From Streptomyces sennicomposti (GTDB lineage Bacteria > Actinomycetota > Actinomycetes > Streptomycetales > Streptomycetaceae): 64,000 nucleotides of DNA. How positions within the stretch are numbered: the first letter of the stretch is position 1; the number at the start of each line of letters is the position of its first letter. Positions 1 through 8,287 of the stretch are shown here, piece by piece. Under the pieces are notes generated by a model. It was not told where the DNA came from, did not search any database, and saw only the letters and a program-made list of their open reading frames with translations. Position numbers and translations under genes: made by a program. The stretch lies in contig NZ_JAIOAB010000004.1 in assembly GCF_019890635.1 (NCBI RefSeq), positions 175,405 to 239,404 on the forward strand. Reading direction: 5' to 3'.

Positions 1-1
1 G

Positions 2-34
2 CTGCTGGGGACGCTGCTGCTGGCTACCGGGTAG
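2..34 (+). CDS. C-terminal end of an upstream gene (partial)
   Basis: The first bases read in frame as LLGTLLLATG followed by TAG at 32-34. This looks like the hydrophobic tail of a forward gene whose body lies left of the window, possibly a membrane protein. Ten codons are too few to name a family, and the frame is supported only by the stop and by the hydrophobic composition. Confidence 0.35.
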   Translation: MLGTLLLATG

Positions 35-97
35 GCGACGGGCCGGGCCGATCCGAGCCGTCGCGGGCCGGTCGGGGACGACGGTCCGCGGCCGGGG

Positions 98-928
98 TCA
101 GGAGGCCGCCGACCGGGAGGCGTTCTCGTCGTCCAGGTCCGCCAGGCGGGCCACGGTCTCCTCGTCCAGCCCGGCCACCGCCACCAGCTGTTCCGACGTG
201 ACCCCGTCCGGTATCGGCACCGGGGCCGGGGTCCGCAGCGGCGGCTGCCAGCCCTCGGCGGGCGTCCAGCGGCGTACGACCCGGGCGGGCGCGCCCGCGA
301 CGACGGCGTGGTCGGGCACCTCGCCGCGCACCACCGCGCCGGCGGCGACCACGACGTTCCGCCCGATCCGCGCACCGGGCAGGATCACCGCACCGGTGCC
401 GATCCAGCAGCCGGGTCCGATCTCCACCGGCTCCATCCGCGGCCACTGCCTGCCGATGGGCTGGTGCGGGTCGTCGTAGGAGTGGTTGGTGGAGGTGACG
501 TAGACGTACGGCCCGAAGTAGCAGTCGCTGCCGATGGTGACCGACGTGTCGGCGATGACGTGGCTGCCGCGGCCGAGGACGACGCCGTCGCCGATGCGCA
601 GGATGGGGTCCGGGCCGAGGTCCAGGTCGGGCATCAGACCGGCGGTCAGCGTGACCTGCTCGGCGATGATGCAGTACGCGCCGAGGTGGATCCACGGCTC
701 GCCGAAGACGGTGCCGAGCGGGAAGGCGAGCCTGGTTCCCTCGCCGAGGGCGCCGAAGCGGAGCCGTCCGGGGCGCTCGGCCGTGACCGAGCCCGTGCGC
801 TGCGCCCAGGCCCAAGCCGTGTGGACGGCGCGCTGCGCGAGGCGGCGCCGCCAGGACGAGAACGTGTTCTTGGGCTTGGGCACCCGCTCACGGTACTCAG
901 CCTCGCCCGCGCCCGAGCGTGCGGACAC
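98..928 (-). CDS. Left-handed beta-helix (hexapeptide) acyltransferase
   Basis: 276 residues. The middle (about 95-215) carries the repeating [LIV]-G-x4 hexapeptide pattern of the LbH fold (VVLGRGSHV, VTIGSDCYFG, VEIGPGCWIG, ILPGARIGRNVVV), ending in the VVAGAPARVVR motif typical of the WbbJ/maltose O-acetyltransferase group. A NHSYDD stretch probably supplies the catalytic histidine. It is expected to be a cytosolic trimer moving an acyl group from acyl-CoA to a sugar or small molecule; the acceptor is not visible. The N-terminal 80 residues are Arg-rich and not recognised. The GTG at 928 has no convincing ribosome site; a GTG at 883 (VPKPKNTFSS) is an alternative. It diverges from the gamma carbonic anhydrase gene, which has the same fold. 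Confidence 0.85.
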   Translation of the reverse strand: MSARSGAGEAEYRERVPKPKNTFSSWRRRLAQRAVHTAWAWAQRTGSVTAERPGRLRFGALGEGTRLAFPLGTVFGEPWIHLGAYCIIAEQVTLTAGLMPDLDLGPDPILRIGDGVVLGRGSHVIADTSVTIGSDCYFGPYVYVTSTNHSYDDPHQPIGRQWPRMEPVEIGPGCWIGTGAVILPGARIGRNVVVAAGAVVRGEVPDHAVVAGAPARVVRRWTPAEGWQPPLRTPAPVPIPDGVTSEQLVAVAGLDEETVARLADLDDENASRSAAS

Positions 929-1006
929 CTGTGATCTTCACCCCACCGGATGACGTACGGTTCCCGGAGACCGCGGCCTTCGACGGCAGGGAAAGGCAGG
1001 ACGAGC

Positions 1007-1537
1007 ATGACGCACGAGGCGCTGATCGTGGGGATGGGCGGCCGGGAGCCGCAGGTGGACGAGGGGGCGTTCGTTGCGCCCGGGGCCACGGTGATCGGCG
1101 ATGTGACGCTGGGTGCGGGCGCGAGCGTCTGGTACGGCGCGGTGGTGCGCGGTGACGTCGAGCGGATCTCGGTCGGCGCGGACAGCAACGTGCAGGACAA
1201 CTGCACGCTGCACGCCGACCCCGGGTTCCCGGTCAGTGTGGGCGAGCGGGTCTCCATCGGGCACAACGCGGTGGTGCACGGCGCGACGGTCGAGGACGAC
1301 TGCCTGATCGGGATGGGCGCGACGGTGCTGAACGGTGCGGTGATCGGCGCGGGGTCGCTGGTGGCGGCGCAGGCCCTGGTGCCGCAGGGGATGCGGGTGC
1401 CGCCGGGCTCGCTGGTGGCCGGGGTGCCGGCCAAGGTCCGGCGGGAGCTGACGGAGGAGGAGCGTCAGGGGGTCACGCTCAACGGCACGATGTACGCGGA
1501 GCTGGCGACGGCGCACCGCGAGGTGCACGAGAAGTAG
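1007..1537 (+). CDS. Gamma-class carbonic anhydrase family protein
   Basis: 176 residues, a normal length for the YrdA/CaiE/PaaY group. It is a left-handed beta-helix with the metal ligands in canonical spacing: His69 (CTLHAD), His86 and His91 (GHNAVVHG). These bind Zn or Fe at trimer interfaces and hydrate CO2; many members of this subgroup have weak or no measured activity, so the true role is unknown. I chose the ATG at 1007 because AGGACGAG lies just upstream and homologues begin here; the frame stays open to 950. The gene diverges from the acyltransferase and converges on the DedA gene, with an 18-bp perfect palindrome between them. Confidence 0.88.
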   Translation: MTHEALIVGMGGREPQVDEGAFVAPGATVIGDVTLGAGASVWYGAVVRGDVERISVGADSNVQDNCTLHADPGFPVSVGERVSIGHNAVVHGATVEDDCLIGMGATVLNGAVIGAGSLVAAQALVPQGMRVPPGSLVAGVPAKVRRELTEEERQGVTLNGTMYAELATAHREVHEK

Positions 1538-1637
1538 GGGCCGGCACCGGCAGAGACCGGGGCGCCGCGGCGTCCCGGACCGAGTGGGCGCTGGAGGCCG
1601 GGGGGCCGCAGGAGGCCGGGGGGCCTGTTCCGCGCAT

Positions 1638-1655
1638 CGGGAACGATCGTTCCCG
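1638..1655. promoter_or_regulatory. 18-bp perfect palindrome (possible operator)
   Basis: CGGGAACGATCGTTCCCG is identical on both strands. It sits between the convergent 3' ends of the carbonic anhydrase and DedA genes, where a promoter is not expected. With no loop it is a poor terminator hairpin. Perfect even palindromes with a central CG step are typical of LacI- or TetR-type operators, but no such regulator is adjacent. Confidence 0.5.
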
Positions 1656-1684
1656 GATCCGCCGGAAAGGCCCCCGGCGCTCGG

Positions 1685-2338
1685 TCACTCGCCCGCGGGC
1701 ACCGGCTCCGGTTTTTCGGTCTCCTGGTGCGCGGCCTGCGCCTTCTTCGCCTTGCGCTTGATCACCAGCATCGAGACGAGGCCGATCAGCACGGCCGCGA
1801 CCAGGCCGAGGTAGGAGAACTTCTTCAGCCAGGACTCGGCGACGACGCCGACGTAGTAGATGACGGCCGTGGTGCCGCCCGCCCAGCAGATGCCGCCGAG
1901 GACGTTGGCGGTCAGGAACTTCCAGTACGGCATGTGCAGCACGCCCGCGAGCGGCCCCGCGAAGATGCGCAGCAGGGCGACGAAGCGGCCGAAGAACACC
2001 GCCCACATGCCCCACTTCTCGAAGGACCGTTCGGCGGTGGCGACATGGCCCTCGCTGAAGTGCCTCGGGAACTTCTTCCCGAGCCAGGCGAGCAGCGGTC
2101 TGCCGCCCTTGCGTCCGATGGCGTAGCCGATCGAGTCGCCGACCACCGCGCCGACGACGGCGCAGGCGCCGAGGACGACGGGGTTGATCTCCGAGTTCTG
2201 GGAGGACATCAGCGCGGCGGAGACCAGGATGATCTCGCCGGGCAGCGGGATGCCCAGGCTCTCCAGGCCGATGACCAGGGCCACCACGCCGTAGACGGCG
2301 GCCGCGGGCACCGTGTCGAGCCACTCCTGGACGTGCAC
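1685..2338 (-). CDS. DedA family membrane protein (VTT domain)
   Basis: 217 residues with about five hydrophobic segments. The DedA signatures are visible: ESLGIPLPGEIIL near residue 26, the G-x-x-x-G-Y-x-I-GRKGG stretch, and FFGRFVALLRIFAGPLAG near 115, whose Arg and Pro-Gly positions lie in the re-entrant helices. DedA proteins act in the cytoplasmic membrane as flippases or recyclers of undecaprenyl phosphate or phospholipids and affect proton-motive force. The tail is charged (KRKAKKAQ). The GTG at 2338 is preceded by GGGGAGGAACC at good spacing, which fixes the start. A second VTT-domain protein of the TMEM64 type lies at 9799. Confidence 0.9.
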   Translation of the reverse strand: MHVQEWLDTVPAAAVYGVVALVIGLESLGIPLPGEIILVSAALMSSQNSEINPVVLGACAVVGAVVGDSIGYAIGRKGGRPLLAWLGKKFPRHFSEGHVATAERSFEKWGMWAVFFGRFVALLRIFAGPLAGVLHMPYWKFLTANVLGGICWAGGTTAVIYYVGVVAESWLKKFSYLGLVAAVLIGLVSMLVIKRKAKKAQAAHQETEKPEPVPAGE

Positions 2339-2583
2339 GCCGGTTCCTCCCCGTTTCGCGTCCGTGCGCTGCCGGGCGCGGAGGCGCCCTCCCGGGAAGC
2401 CTACCCGCTCCGGTCCCCCGGTCCGTCGGCCGCCGGACCGGCCTCCCGGGGCCCCGCGCCCACTGTCCGACGGCTCACGCCGGACCGTGACTCACCGCAC
2501 GTCCACCGCCGCGGGACCGACCGCCGGACCGGACCGATCACCGGACGCGTGTCGCCGGACCGAGGCCCGTGCCGAGCCGCGGC

Positions 2584-3906
2584 TCACCGCCGTACCGAAT
2601 CCCGGTCCGGACGGGCCGCACCGACGGGCGCGACGGACGACCCGGCGGAGGGTGCCGTGGACGGGAACGGGGTGGCGGACGGCGCGGACCGGGCTGGGGA
2701 CGGCGTTCCCGCCCGGTCCAGGCCGACGCCGACGCCGCCGCCGCCACCGCCACCGCCACCGCCACCGCCACCGGGCACGCTCCAGGCCGCGCGGGAAACG
2801 GGCACGGACCGGTCCTCCGCGCACCCCCCGCCGCCCGGGACACCGGCGATCAGGACCAAGGACGCCAGCCCCGCGCCCACCGCGACGGCCGTCCGGTGCC
2901 TGCGCCACTGCTCAGCGGCTCCCTGCCTGTCAACCCCTTGACCGTCGGACTCGGCGCCTCCCTCGCGGCCGACGTCGCCGGTCGCACCGCCGTGGGAGCC
3001 AGGGCCGCCCGCCGTGCCGTCCGGGCCGGCGGCGTACGGACCGTCCCCGCCGCCGAGGGCGTTCCGCGCCGCCCGGGAGTCCAGATACCGGCGCGCACCC
3101 CAGCCGAGGACGGCCTCGGCGAGCAGGACGTCGAGGCCGCCCTCGAAGTGGCCGAGTTGTTCCGCCGCGTAGGCGCAGTGGCGGCACTCCCGCAGGTGCC
3201 GGCGCGCACCGGGCGGCGGCGGTCCGCTGCCGAACGCGGAGGCGTCGAGGAGGAGGGGGCCGAGGACACGGCATCGCGCGGTCGGCGCGAGTTCCCGGTG
3301 GACGCGCACGCAGCCCGCCCGGAATTGCTCGCGCGCGTGTGCGCGCAGGCCCGCCGCGGTTTCCGGAGTCATGGCCAGCAGACCGGCCGGTACGGTTATG
3401 GGTTCGGCCTCGACCTCGGTGTGCCACAACAGGCATCGGAGGGCGTCGGGAAGATCGTGGAACGCCCGCTCGGCCAGCCGTCGCTTTTCGGGTGTGAAGG
3501 AGCGCACGGCGCGCAGTCCGCGGCCACCGGACGGCCTGCGCAGTTCCGGCAGTACGGCGCAGGCGGTCTCGTCGGCGGCCCACTGCCGTACGGTCTCCCG
3601 CGCGGCGACGAGGAGCCGCGGGCGCAGAGCGCGGCCGCCCGGACCGTCGGCCGGGCCGCCGGCCGGCCGGCGCAGCACCCGGCGGAAGGCGGCCGTGGCC
3701 ACCGCCGCGGCCGAGTCGCCCGGCGCGGCCAGGCAGACGACGGCGTAGTCGTAGGTGGCCCGCCAGTGCCGGGCGAGCAGGAGCGCGACGGCGTGGTGCC
3801 CGCCGTCGGGGTCGCGCAGCCGGGCGATGAGCCGGTCGTCGGACTCGGCGGGCGGGCCGCCGGGCCGGGGCGGATACGGAGGGGGTGGGGGGTGAGGTGA
3901 TCGCAC
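2584..3906 (-). CDS. Membrane protein with sigma-factor-like N-terminus and anti-sigma zinc finger
   Basis: 440 residues. Residues 20-80 resemble ECF sigma region 2 in layout, and 140-205 (FHDLPDALRCLLWH, then a helix with RAHAREQFR) resemble region 4, but both are degenerate. They are followed by an anti-sigma-type zinc motif His237-x3-Cys241-x2-Cys244 (HLRECRHC). A Gly/Asp-rich linker leads to one membrane helix at 339-357, then an outer segment with a 13-residue glycine run (379-391) encoded by a GCC/ACC repeat near 2727-2775, and a Pro/Ser-rich tail. I infer a membrane-anchored regulator in which a decayed sigma module is tied to its own zinc-finger domain. GTG start with AAGGA upstream. 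Confidence 0.65.
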   Translation of the reverse strand: MRSPHPPPPPYPPRPGGPPAESDDRLIARLRDPDGGHHAVALLLARHWRATYDYAVVCLAAPGDSAAAVATAAFRRVLRRPAGGPADGPGGRALRPRLLVAARETVRQWAADETACAVLPELRRPSGGRGLRAVRSFTPEKRRLAERAFHDLPDALRCLLWHTEVEAEPITVPAGLLAMTPETAAGLRAHAREQFRAGCVRVHRELAPTARCRVLGPLLLDASAFGSGPPPPGARRHLRECRHCAYAAEQLGHFEGGLDVLLAEAVLGWGARRYLDSRAARNALGGGDGPYAAGPDGTAGGPGSHGGATGDVGREGGAESDGQGVDRQGAAEQWRRHRTAVAVGAGLASLVLIAGVPGGGGCAEDRSVPVSRAAWSVPGGGGGGGGGGGGGVGVGLDRAGTPSPARSAPSATPFPSTAPSAGSSVAPVGAARPDRDSVRR

Positions 3907-4292
3907 AGGAGCATTTCCTTCCAGGCCGCAGGACGGCGCTCGGAATGCGTCCTCGGGAAAGCGGTGCCGCGAGGAGCGCGCACCCGGCCGGGAAAGGGAG
4001 GCCGGCCGTCGCCTCTCCCGCGGGGTGGCTCACTTTCGCACACGTTACTCAGCGGAAACAAGGAGTTCGAAAAGCTCGTACGTCAATGCGGGGAATCGGT
4101 CCGGGAGTTACCGCGAGTATCCACACCCGATTCCGGAGAACCCCGTCACGCGGCGCCCAACTCGTGTGCGCGGAAAGGGTGTAGGCCGCACGGGAAGGGC
4201 GCGGACCGCACGGAATCCGCCGGTTTCCCGCACACAGCGCGCTCCCATCTCCCTCCGGGCTCGCTCTCATCCCCGTGGGCCAGCATGACCGC
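3907..4292. other. Intergenic region between divergent genes, no gene seen
   Basis: About 385 bases between the sigma-like membrane protein and galU. The part from 4030 to 4160 is less GC-rich than its surroundings and should hold the promoters of both genes, but I see no hexamer pair good enough to mark. The short reading frames here lack codon bias. Confidence 0.4.
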
Positions 4293-5300
4293 ATGATCGA
4301 CTCCGCGCCCGCCGCCACCCCGAGTCCCGCGTCCACCTCGCACCCGGCCTCCGCACCGGCCCGTACAGCCCGTACGGCCCGCACCGCCGGCCCCGTCCGC
4401 AAGGCGGTGGTCCCGGCGGCCGGGCTCGGCACCCGGTTCCTGCCCGCGACGAAGGCGACGCCGAAGGAGATGCTGCCGGTGGTCGACAAACCGGCCATCC
4501 AGTACGTCGTCGAGGAGGCGGCGGCGGCCGGGCTCGACGACATCCTGATGGTCACCGGGCGGCACAAGCGGGCCATCGAGGACCACTTCGACCAGGCCTT
4601 CGAACTGGAACAGGCGCTGGCGGCGAAGGGCGACAGCGTGCGGCTGGACGCCGTGCGCGATCCCGCGCGCCTCGCCGCGATCCACCACATCCGCCAGCGC
4701 GATCCGCTCGGCCTCGGCCACGCCGTCCGGTGCGCCCGCCACCATGTGGGCGACGAGCCGTTCGCGGTGCTGCTCGGCGACGACCTCATCGATCCGCGCG
4801 AGAGTCTGCTGAGCCGCATGCTGGAGGTCCGCGAGCGCTGCGCGGGCAGTGTCGTCGCCCTGATGGAGGTCGACCCGGCGCAGATCCATCTCTACGGCTG
4901 CGCGGCCGTCCGGCCGGCCGGCGAGGAAGGGCTCGTACGCGTCACCGGCCTGGTGGAGAAGCCGGCGCCCGAGGAGGCGCCGAGCGCGTACGCCGTGATC
5001 GGCCGTTACGTCCTCGACCCCGAGGTGTTCGGCGTCCTGGAGCGCACGCCGCCGGGCCGGGGCGGCGAGATCCAGCTGACCGACGCCCTCCAGGAACTCG
5101 CCGCGGGCGGCACGGTGCACGGCGTCGTCTTCGACGGCCTGCGCTACGACACCGGCGACAAGGCGGACTACCTCCGCACGGTCGTCCGCCTGGCCTGCGC
5201 CCGCCCGGACCTGGGACCCGAATTCCTGTCCTGGCTCAAGGAGTTCGTCGCGACGGCGGAGACCGCCGGGCGGGGTCCGGACCGGCGCGCCGCCGCCTGA
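4293..5300 (+). CDS. galU: UTP--glucose-1-phosphate uridylyltransferase
   Basis: 335 residues. It joins UTP and glucose 1-phosphate to make UDP-glucose for cell-wall glycans, trehalose and glycosylation in the cytosol. The nucleotidyltransferase signature AAGLGTRFLP is at about 42-51, followed by TKATPKEMLPVVDKPAIQYVV. Further motifs are LGLGHAV, LLGDDLI (metal Asp pair), VEKPAPEEAPS and RGGEIQLTDALQ, all characteristic of bacterial GalU. An Ala/Thr/Ser-rich N-terminal tail of about 34 residues is added relative to short family members. The ATG at 4293 is taken; a GTG 18 bases upstream is in frame. It converges on the thioesterase gene over a shared hairpin terminator. Confidence 0.93.
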   Translation: MIDSAPAATPSPASTSHPASAPARTARTARTAGPVRKAVVPAAGLGTRFLPATKATPKEMLPVVDKPAIQYVVEEAAAAGLDDILMVTGRHKRAIEDHFDQAFELEQALAAKGDSVRLDAVRDPARLAAIHHIRQRDPLGLGHAVRCARHHVGDEPFAVLLGDDLIDPRESLLSRMLEVRERCAGSVVALMEVDPAQIHLYGCAAVRPAGEEGLVRVTGLVEKPAPEEAPSAYAVIGRYVLDPEVFGVLERTPPGRGGEIQLTDALQELAAGGTVHGVVFDGLRYDTGDKADYLRTVVRLACARPDLGPEFLSWLKEFVATAETAGRGPDRRAAA

Positions 5301-5338
5301 CATCGCCCGCCGGGCGGGCGGGCGCCCCGGTGCACGAC

Positions 5339-5373
5339 AGCCGGGGCCGCCGCCCTGAGGGGCCGCCCCGGCT
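5339..5373. terminator. Bidirectional hairpin terminator, galU / thioesterase
   Basis: A 9-bp perfect stem (AGCCGGGGC and GCCCCGGCT) with a 17-base loop lies between two convergent genes. No T-run follows, as is usual in high-GC actinomycetes. Confidence 0.65.
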
Positions 5374-5389
5374 CAGTGGTCCGCGGCCC

Positions 5390-5842
5390 TCAGCCGTTGG
5401 GCCGCAGCGTCCACACCACCGTCATCTCGCTCGTCACCGCGCCGTCCCCGCGCTGGATGCTCACGGTGACCGGGAACTCGGGGCGGCGGCCCTCGTCGAG
5501 TTCGGCGACGACCTCGGCGATGGGGCGGTCGAGGGTCGCGGTGGCCTTGACCGGACCGAGGGCGACCTTCTTGAAGGCGATCCGGGCGTCCACCGGCAGC
5601 GGCACCGCCCGCGAGAGCTGGTCGCCGAAGGCGGCGAGGACGACCGCACCGCTGGCCGACTCGCCGAGCGTGAACATCGCCCCGGCGTGCGGCCCGCCCA
5701 CGTGGTTGCGGTACTCCTCCTGGTCCGGCAGGGACAGCACCGCCCGCTCCGGAGTGGTCTCCAGGTACTCCAGCTTCAGGGTGCGGACCATGGGCACCGT
5801 GGCGGCGAGCATCTCGCCGATCGACATCTGTTCTGCGCTCAT
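5390..5842 (-). CDS. Hotdog-fold thioesterase-like protein (DUF4442 / PaaI group)
   Basis: 150 residues, the usual length of a single hotdog domain. The segment HVGGPHAGAMFTLGESASG at about 47-65 is the conserved helix region of PaaI/DUF4442 proteins that holds the acyl-CoA thioester; the later strands (VDARIAFKKVALGPVKATA) complete the fold. Likely a cytosolic acyl-CoA thioesterase of unknown substrate. The ATG at 5842 has no ribosome site; instead TAACAT lies 6 bases upstream on the coding strand (5849-5854), suggesting a leaderless transcript. It diverges from the membrane-anchored protein gene at 5971. Confidence 0.82.
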   Translation of the reverse strand: MSAEQMSIGEMLAATVPMVRTLKLEYLETTPERAVLSLPDQEEYRNHVGGPHAGAMFTLGESASGAVVLAAFGDQLSRAVPLPVDARIAFKKVALGPVKATATLDRPIAEVVAELDEGRRPEFPVTVSIQRGDGAVTSEMTVVWTLRPNG

Positions 5843-5970
5843 GGCCAGATGTTACTCACGAGTAGATCGAGCTGGCCAGAGAGGTCCCCGTACCGGCGCC
5901 ACCTTTCTGGTACGTCCCTGACAAGGACCGGTGACCGAATCGTGCCCCCGCGCCACTAGGGTTACTGCCC

Positions 5971-7020
5971 ATGTGGCCAGGACAGCAGCCGCCCGGGGGC
6001 GAGCAGAACCCGCAGAACAACCCGTACCAGCAGCCGGGATACCAACAGCCGAATCCCTATCAGCAGCCCGGCTACCAGCAGCAGCCCGGCCCCTACGGCC
6101 AGCAGCCGCCCACACCGCAGTGGGGCACCCCGGCGCCCGTGGGCGCACCGCAGCCGCCGGCCGGCGGCGGGGGCGGGGCCGGAGGCGGCGGCAAGAACCG
6201 GACGAAGCTCGTCGCGATCGTCGCCGCGGCGGCCGTGGTCGTGGCCGCGGGCGTGACCGGATTCCTGGTGCTCGGCGGCAAGAAGGACGACAAGGCCGAC
6301 GACGGCAAGAACGACCCGGCGGTGAGCCAGTCCGCCACGGCGTCGGCGTCGGCCTCCGACAGCCCGACCCCGACCTCCTCCGCGTCGGAGGACAACCCGC
6401 GCGGCAACGAGACCGAGAAGCCGACGGTCCCCGGCTGGAAGGTGGTCGTCAATCCCAAGCACGGCACGGCGTTCGACGTGCCGGCCGACTGGGAGGTGGC
6501 CTCCCCCGGCTGGTCCACGTTCTTCGAGGACAAGAAGACCGGCGACCCGTACATCGGCTTCTCCGCGCCGGCCTATCTGCAGAAGAACTGGTGCACGTCG
6601 GACGACGACAAGGACGGGCGGGTGGACTCCACGTCGCTGGCGGCCACGGGCACCAAGGGCGAGAACGGCGGCAAGGACACCGCGAGCATCGCGCGCGGGG
6701 ACGCCGCCGCCTTCGCCTTCGGCGGATACACCGACCAGACCGACGCGTCGAAGAAGTACCTGACGGTCGGCAAGGCCCAGCCGTTCACCACCAAGTCCGG
6801 GGTGCAGGGCAGCGTCGCGACCTCCTACACGACCGGTGTGCCGAAGAAGCACAAGTGCGACAGCGACGGCAAGGCGACCACCTTCGCCTTCAAGAACTCG
6901 AAGGGCGACTTCGTCTCCTGGACCCTCTTCGCGGCGAAGGGTGTCAAGAACGAGATCCCCGCGGCGACCATCATGAAGATCCTCAGCACGGTCCGGGTGC
7001 ACGGCGACCCGACCAGCTGA
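5971..7020 (+). CDS. Membrane-anchored extracellular protein, Gln/Pro-rich N-terminus
   Basis: 349 residues. The cytoplasmic N-terminus (1-70) is built from PYQQPGYQQ-like repeats, then comes a Gly-rich linker, one membrane helix at about 79-102, a charged Ser/Thr-rich stalk (103-145), and an extracellular domain of about 200 residues with two cysteines (NWCTSD and KHKCDSD) that may form a disulfide. The architecture is common for streptomycete surface proteins of unknown function; I do not recognise the outer domain with certainty. TAGGGT at 5957-5962 lies 8 bases before the ATG with no ribosome site, so the mRNA is probably leaderless. Confidence 0.8.
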   Translation: MWPGQQPPGGEQNPQNNPYQQPGYQQPNPYQQPGYQQQPGPYGQQPPTPQWGTPAPVGAPQPPAGGGGGAGGGGKNRTKLVAIVAAAAVVVAAGVTGFLVLGGKKDDKADDGKNDPAVSQSATASASASDSPTPTSSASEDNPRGNETEKPTVPGWKVVVNPKHGTAFDVPADWEVASPGWSTFFEDKKTGDPYIGFSAPAYLQKNWCTSDDDKDGRVDSTSLAATGTKGENGGKDTASIARGDAAAFAFGGYTDQTDASKKYLTVGKAQPFTTKSGVQGSVATSYTTGVPKKHKCDSDGKATTFAFKNSKGDFVSWTLFAAKGVKNEIPAATIMKILSTVRVHGDPTS

Positions 7021-7062
7021 CGGTCCCGCGCCGGGCCGAGGCCGACGCCGGGGCGGACGGGG

Positions 7063-7914
7063 TCAGCCGATCCCGAACGCCCCGCCCGGCGGCTCCGGCG
7101 ACGCCACCGCGTCCGCGTCCCGCACCGGGGCGGCGGCGCCGGTGAACTCCCGGAGCGCGGCGCCGTGTTCGACGCGGGCGGGGAAGGCGTCGGCGGCGGT
7201 GAGCCGGGCCAGCGCGGCCGTGTCGACGGGCCGGTGCGCGGCGATCAGCACCGCGTTGCCGAACCGGCGCCCGCGCAGCACGCCCGGCTCCGCGATCAGC
7301 GCCAGCTCGCCGAAGACCTCGGCGAACGTGGCGAGTTGGGAGCGCAGGAAGGCGAAGGGCGCGGCGTCGGCGAGGTTGGCGAGGTAGACGCCGTCGGGGC
7401 GCAGCACGCGCTCCGCCGCGCGGGCGTAGGCCAGGGTCGTCAGATGGGCCGGGATGCGGGAGCCGCCGAACACGTCGGCGATCAGTACGTCCGCCGAGTC
7501 GGCCGGGGCCGCCTCCAGCCAGGCGCGGGCGTCGGCGGTGTGCAGCGCGATGTCCGGGCCGTCCGGCAGCGGGAGGTGTTCCGCGACCAGATCGAGCAGG
7601 CCCCGGTCGGCCTCGACGACGTCCTGGTGCGAGCCGGGGCGGGTCGCGGCGACGTACCGGGGCAGCGTGAGCGCGCCGCCGCCCAGGTGCAGCACGTCCA
7701 GCGCGCGGCCGGGGTCGGCGAGCGTGTCCAGGACGTGCCCGAGCCGGCGTGTGTACTCGAACTCCAGGTGGGTGGGCGCGTCCAGGTCGACGTAGGACTG
7801 GGGCGCGCCGTCCACCGTGAGCAGCCAGGCCCGGGCGCGGTCGACGTCCGGCATCAGCTTGGCCGTCCCGTGGTCGACGGCGCGGGTCACGGGTATCGGC
7901 TCGGAGTCGGTCAC
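7063..7914 (-). CDS. Spermidine-synthase-like SAM-dependent protein
   Basis: 283 residues with a class I methyltransferase fold of the SpeE type: LDVLHLGGGALTLPRYV (motif I, about 84-100), DVVEADRGLLDLV (acidic end of strand 2), and DSADVLIADVFGGSRIP (motif IV, the aminopropyltransferase Asp position). It lacks membrane segments and the tetramerisation region of true spermidine synthases, so substrate and reaction are open. The GTG at 7914 follows GGAGG almost directly; the frame remains open for 100 more codons upstream, but that part overlaps the 26-bp repeats and lacks family similarity. It converges on the surface protein gene. Confidence 0.82.
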   Translation of the reverse strand: MTDSEPIPVTRAVDHGTAKLMPDVDRARAWLLTVDGAPQSYVDLDAPTHLEFEYTRRLGHVLDTLADPGRALDVLHLGGGALTLPRYVAATRPGSHQDVVEADRGLLDLVAEHLPLPDGPDIALHTADARAWLEAAPADSADVLIADVFGGSRIPAHLTTLAYARAAERVLRPDGVYLANLADAAPFAFLRSQLATFAEVFGELALIAEPGVLRGRRFGNAVLIAAHRPVDTAALARLTAADAFPARVEHGAALREFTGAAAPVRDADAVASPEPPGGAFGIG

Positions 7915-7953
7915 CCCTCCATTGTGCCGGTCCGGCCACGGGGGCCGTCGCGC

Positions 7954-8042
7954 CGGTCCGCCTCCGACAACCGTGGCCCCGGTCCGGCTCCCACAACCGT
8001 GGCCCCGGTCCGGCTCCCACAACCGTGGTTGCGGTCCGGCTC
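7954..8042. repeat. 26-bp tandem repeat upstream of the SpeE-like gene
   Basis: Three full copies (7954-7979, 7980-8005, 8006-8031) and an 11-base start of a fourth. Copies 2 and 3 differ only at the last three bases, and copy 1 has two further changes. Copy 3 contains the dyad CAACCGTGGTTG. The array ends about 40 bases upstream of the start codon at 7914, in the promoter region. The rest of 7915-8287 shows no gene. Confidence 0.85.
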
Positions 8043-8287
8043 CGGGGAGCGCCGGGGCGGTCTGCGGCTCCGGGGCCGCCGTGCCGGCTACGGGCCGGGA
8101 CCGTCGCGGCCGGCCCGGCGCTCCCCGGCGGGACTCCCCGGCGGGCGGGCGCGCCCGCTCGTCGCGGCCGGAGCGGGCGGACGGGGACCGCGTCGTTCCG
8201 CGGTCCCCGTCGCCCACAGCGGTCACCGTCCCTCACGGCGGTCGCCGTCACTGACGGCGGCGCCCGCCGCTCACGGGGGCTCCCCGG

